This document shows, piece after piece, positions 15,781 to 17,806 of a stretch of 17,806 bases of DNA (within the stretch, counting starts at the first letter, position 1; each line of letters starts with the position of its first letter). The position numbers and the translations under genes are program-made. Below the pieces are notes generated by a model. The model did not search any database, was not told where the DNA came from, and saw nothing but the letters and a program-made list of their open reading frames with translations. This DNA comes from Coemansia sp. RSA 1804 (taxonomy: Eukaryota > Kickxellomycota > Kickxellomycetes > Kickxellales > Kickxellaceae): the NCBI GenBank assembly GCA_027578815.1, contig JANBTH010000417.1:1-17806 (forward strand). Reading direction: 5' to 3'.

Positions 15781-16482
15781 TCAGGTGGTTGCTGCTTCTG
15801 GAATCAGGGCCCACATCACGACCTCAAAAAGACCCTGCGGAAAGTCGGTCTGAATCTGCGTGCAAACAACCTTCATGCCAGCAGCCCTGAAAAGCCCCTC
15901 AAAGATCGACGCAGCCCGCGTCACACTGCTATCGCTTCTATCAACAACATAGCCTCGCGTCGCGACGTTCTCCTTGACGCAGACGATCCCGCCAGGCGCC
16001 AGACCACGAGTGCATCTCCCGAGAAACGCAATCATATCGTTGTCCGTCAGGTGGTTCAGAACCCACTGGCACCAGATCGTGTCGTACCGCCCCGCAGGCG
16101 GATCAAAGTCCTGTAGTCCGACCGCAGACATAGTGCCAACGGAGCCGCTGTCTCTCTCCTCCTTCAAGTACTTTGTTTCGGCCATCTCCAGGAACTGCGC
16201 GTTCTGCTCAACAAGATCCACCCTATCAAAGTGCTTGAGCAGAAAGTGCTTGGATACACGCCCGATCCCCGCGCCGCAGTCGCATGCGTATCCTGTCCCG
16301 AGCTGAAGAAGCGCCGGATCCGACCGCAGCCTGGCCAGAAAGCTGCTGGATCCACGCATGTCGGGCGTGTGCACCATCTCCAGTCCGCCGAGCATCCCGT
16401 CCATGCTTGACGGCACCGCCTTCCAGTACTTGTCTGCGTCCTTGTACCATGTCTTTGTTGGTTTGAAGGAATTTGTGGCCAT
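15781..16482 (-). CDS. N-terminal Xaa-Pro-Lys N-methyltransferase (NTMT1/Tae1 family)
   Basis: A 233-residue S-adenosylmethionine-dependent enzyme that methylates the alpha-amino group of proteins whose mature N terminus is X-Pro-Lys, such as ribosomal proteins. The start at 16482 has an ACCATGG context. Seen: YWKAVPSSMDGMLGG (19-33), with Trp20 at the same position as in human NTMT1. The SAM motif CDCGAGIGR is at 67-75, GLQDFDP at 122-128 and IWCQWVLNHLTD at 136-147, with Trp140 and His144 matching the human substrate-site Trp136 and His140. VKENVA at 169-174 gives Asn172, and DRSDSSVTR at 181-189 gives the acidic residue expected to act with the His. Length agrees with the human enzyme (223). 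Single exon. It is divergent from the FIST-like gene. All expected active-site residues are present, so activity is likely. Confidence 0.94.
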   Translation of the reverse strand: MATNSFKPTKTWYKDADKYWKAVPSSMDGMLGGLEMVHTPDMRGSSSFLARLRSDPALLQLGTGYACDCGAGIGRVSKHFLLKHFDRVDLVEQNAQFLEMAETKYLKEERDSGSVGTMSAVGLQDFDPPAGRYDTIWCQWVLNHLTDNDMIAFLGRCTRGLAPGGIVCVKENVATRGYVVDRSDSSVTRAASIFEGLFRAAGMKVVCTQIQTDFPQGLFEVVMWALIPEAATT

Positions 16483-16903
16483 GGTTTTTATTAGGGGAAA
16501 TATTATGATAAGGATAATAACGCTGAATTAGAGAAGGTTGCTGCTTTCGCTGAGACATAAAAGAAAGGAAGGAAGGAAGGGAGGAAGCCAGGCGGACCAG
16601 CAGTAGAGGAGTCTTTGAACAAAGTCTAAAGAAAAAGAATTTGCCTTGCGTCAACATCGGCTTTGGAACTTTGGTGATTTTGCTATCCCGAAGAGTTTTT
16701 ATCTGATCAAGGCGAACACAACCTAGCGCATGCTTAAAACCGCGACGTATCTTTCTTTCTCTTCTTCTTTTCAGCTGTGCACCAAAGTCTTTTTATTATT
16801 ATTATTATTGATATTCTGCCATTCTTGTTATATCTGGGCAAATTTGGTGTGTGCGCTGATAAATGGCCTGTTAGTGCGGCATATACTGAAGCGAACAGAC
16901 CGG
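16483..16903. promoter_or_regulatory. Divergent intergenic promoter region, NTMT (-) and FIST-like gene (+)
   Basis: About 420 bases separate the two start codons. It contains a GGAA-type short repeat at about 16567-16586, a pyrimidine tract ending in TTTTCAG at 16750-16773 that looks like an acceptor (no matching donor found), and five copies of ATT at 16795-16809. No TATA box stands out. No gene is supported here. Confidence 0.5.
16795..16809. repeat. (ATT)5 microsatellite
   Basis: Five perfect ATT copies follow a T run in the leader or promoter of the FIST-like gene. Short and possibly length-variable. Confidence 0.8.
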
Positions 16904-17806
16904 ATGAGCAGACTGCAGCCATTTGGCAGGATGCTTCGTCGGCTTGCACCCTTTGTAGGCAGACGGCGGTTTCTCTGGACAGCAGCATCGTCGTCCCACG
17001 AATCGCTGGAATCCGCGGCATTACAGTGCGCAGAGCGCATCAGAAGATCAATTGCATCCGCAAAAGAGAGTCCACCGCCACCAACGTCATTGAGTTCAAA
17101 GGAAGAAGCAAGGGACTCGTGCTTTGTTCTTGTTTCGCAGTCATACCCAGCGGCAGAGATTGACAGACTCACTCCCACACTTCGTGAGCATCTGGCAGAC
17201 AGTGCGGGCAACAGCGGTGTTTGTTTTTCGGGCGCTGTTGTTGACCAAGTAGTAATAGCTGGCAAAACCAGCGGTGATTTGTGTCTGGGAAATGGACTGA
17301 CTGTGTTGTACCACCGACCCAGCAACACTCTGGACGATCCGCAGTTGAGATCGTATCCGTTCTACATTGGCGACCAGCACGGGAGACAGCGACTGCGCGA
17401 GGTCGCGGTAGGGAGATGGCACACCAAGGTAACCGACCGCTTCAGACAACAGAGCGACAGCTCTGCTACTACGCGGTGGGTGGCGGGCGTTTCTGGCGTT
17501 ACTCAGGCAATGTCCCACACGGTGCTTCCGTCTGAGCTTTCAGCACCCGCTGTTTCTCCGGCGCATGTGGATCTTGTGCTGTTTGCAGCCGACCGTGATT
17601 CACGGCAGGCTCTGGATCTCCTGGACGCGCAGTTTCCTCAGGCCACAAAGATCGGGATTGTCGGATCGCGGACTCCGTTTCTCAATGGTCGGGAATACAC
17701 GCTTCTTGCCAGCAACAACAGCAGCAGCTCATGTGTCCACGACTCTGGAATGGTAGGACTGGCATTTGCAAGGACAAAGGAGGAGTACACTGCCTGCAGG
17801 ACACCC
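16904..17806 (+). CDS. FIST-like domain protein, probable mitochondrial import, 5' part only
   Basis: An open frame of 301 codons runs from the ATG at 16904 to the window edge with no stop, so the gene is cut by the window. Residues 1-35 are rich in Arg and hydrophobics with no acidic residue before about 33, like a mitochondrial presequence. A second ATG at 16931 would remove nine residues. The body has a FIST-like pattern: strand CFVLVSQSYPAAEIDRL (73-89), GNSGVCFSGAVVD (102-114), the motif YPFYIGDQHGRQRLREVAVG (151-170), HVDLVLFAADRD (221-232) and KIGIVGSRTPFLNGREYTLL (249-268), then DSGMVGLAF (280-288). FIST domains are proposed small-ligand sensors in bacteria and also occur in eukaryotic proteins, including FBXO22 relatives. 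The fungal role is unknown. Family assignment is by pattern memory and moderate; that this is a real gene is strong from length and codon composition. Confidence 0.72.
   Translation, partial: MSRLQPFGRMLRRLAPFVGRRRFLWTAASSSHESLESAALQCAERIRRSIASAKESPPPPTSLSSKEEARDSCFVLVSQSYPAAEIDRLTPTLREHLADSAGNSGVCFSGAVVDQVVIAGKTSGDLCLGNGLTVLYHRPSNTLDDPQLRSYPFYIGDQHGRQRLREVAVGRWHTKVTDRFRQQSDSSATTRWVAGVSGVTQAMSHTVLPSELSAPAVSPAHVDLVLFAADRDSRQALDLLDAQFPQATKIGIVGSRTPFLNGREYTLLASNNSSSSCVHDSGMVGLAFARTKEEYTACRTP

Noticed and set aside
16777..17163. Plus-strand ORF of 128 codons near the right end
   Set aside because: It begins at a GTG in AT-rich leader sequence and is in a different frame from the long open FIST-like frame, which carries the protein motifs.

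Overview
The window reads as nuclear DNA of a filamentous or early-diverging fungus. A GH18 chitinase with a Ser/Thr-rich linker and a CBM19-like module, a coactosin, an N-terminal protein methyltransferase, RPAP1, ALADIN and a malic enzyme sit in GC-rich, mostly intronless coding blocks separated by short AT-rich spacers. A zoopagomycete such as Kickxellomycotina would fit the chitinase architecture and gene density, but that placement is recognition by resemblance and is not proved by the sequence. No transposon, insertion sequence, CRISPR array, tRNA or rRNA was seen.

Layout, left to right: 1-657 is AT-rich spacer. 658-2637 (-) is a multi-pass membrane protein with an alpha/beta-hydrolase fold that has lost the nucleophile serine. 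3235-6921 (-) is a very large secreted chitinase with about 520 unassigned C-terminal residues. 6922-7828 is a divergent promoter. 7829-9688 (+) is the nucleoporin ALADIN. 10230-12110 (+) is a malic enzyme with an unusual N-terminal tail. 12405-14519 (+) is RPAP1. 14699-15411 (-) is coactosin, rebuilt here from three exons. 15781-16482 (-) is the Xaa-Pro-Lys N-terminal methyltransferase. 16904 to the window edge (+) is the 5' part of a FIST-like, probably mitochondrial protein, which stays open to the last base.

The genes do not form one pathway. They look like ordinary housekeeping and cell-wall neighbours: wall remodelling (chitinase), nuclear pore, central carbon and NADPH metabolism, RNA polymerase II assembly, actin dynamics and protein N-terminal methylation. 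Two gene pairs are divergent and may share promoters (chitinase/ALADIN and NTMT/FIST-like). RPAP1 and coactosin converge with 179 bases between their stop codons.

I did not find a convincing new multi-gene system. The items most worth a second look are the Ser-to-His change in the membrane hydrolase, the unassigned C-terminal half of the chitinase, the tandem basophilic-kinase motifs at the malic enzyme N terminus, the two in-frame acceptors in coactosin intron 2, and a perfect hairpin overlapping the ALADIN poly(A) signal.
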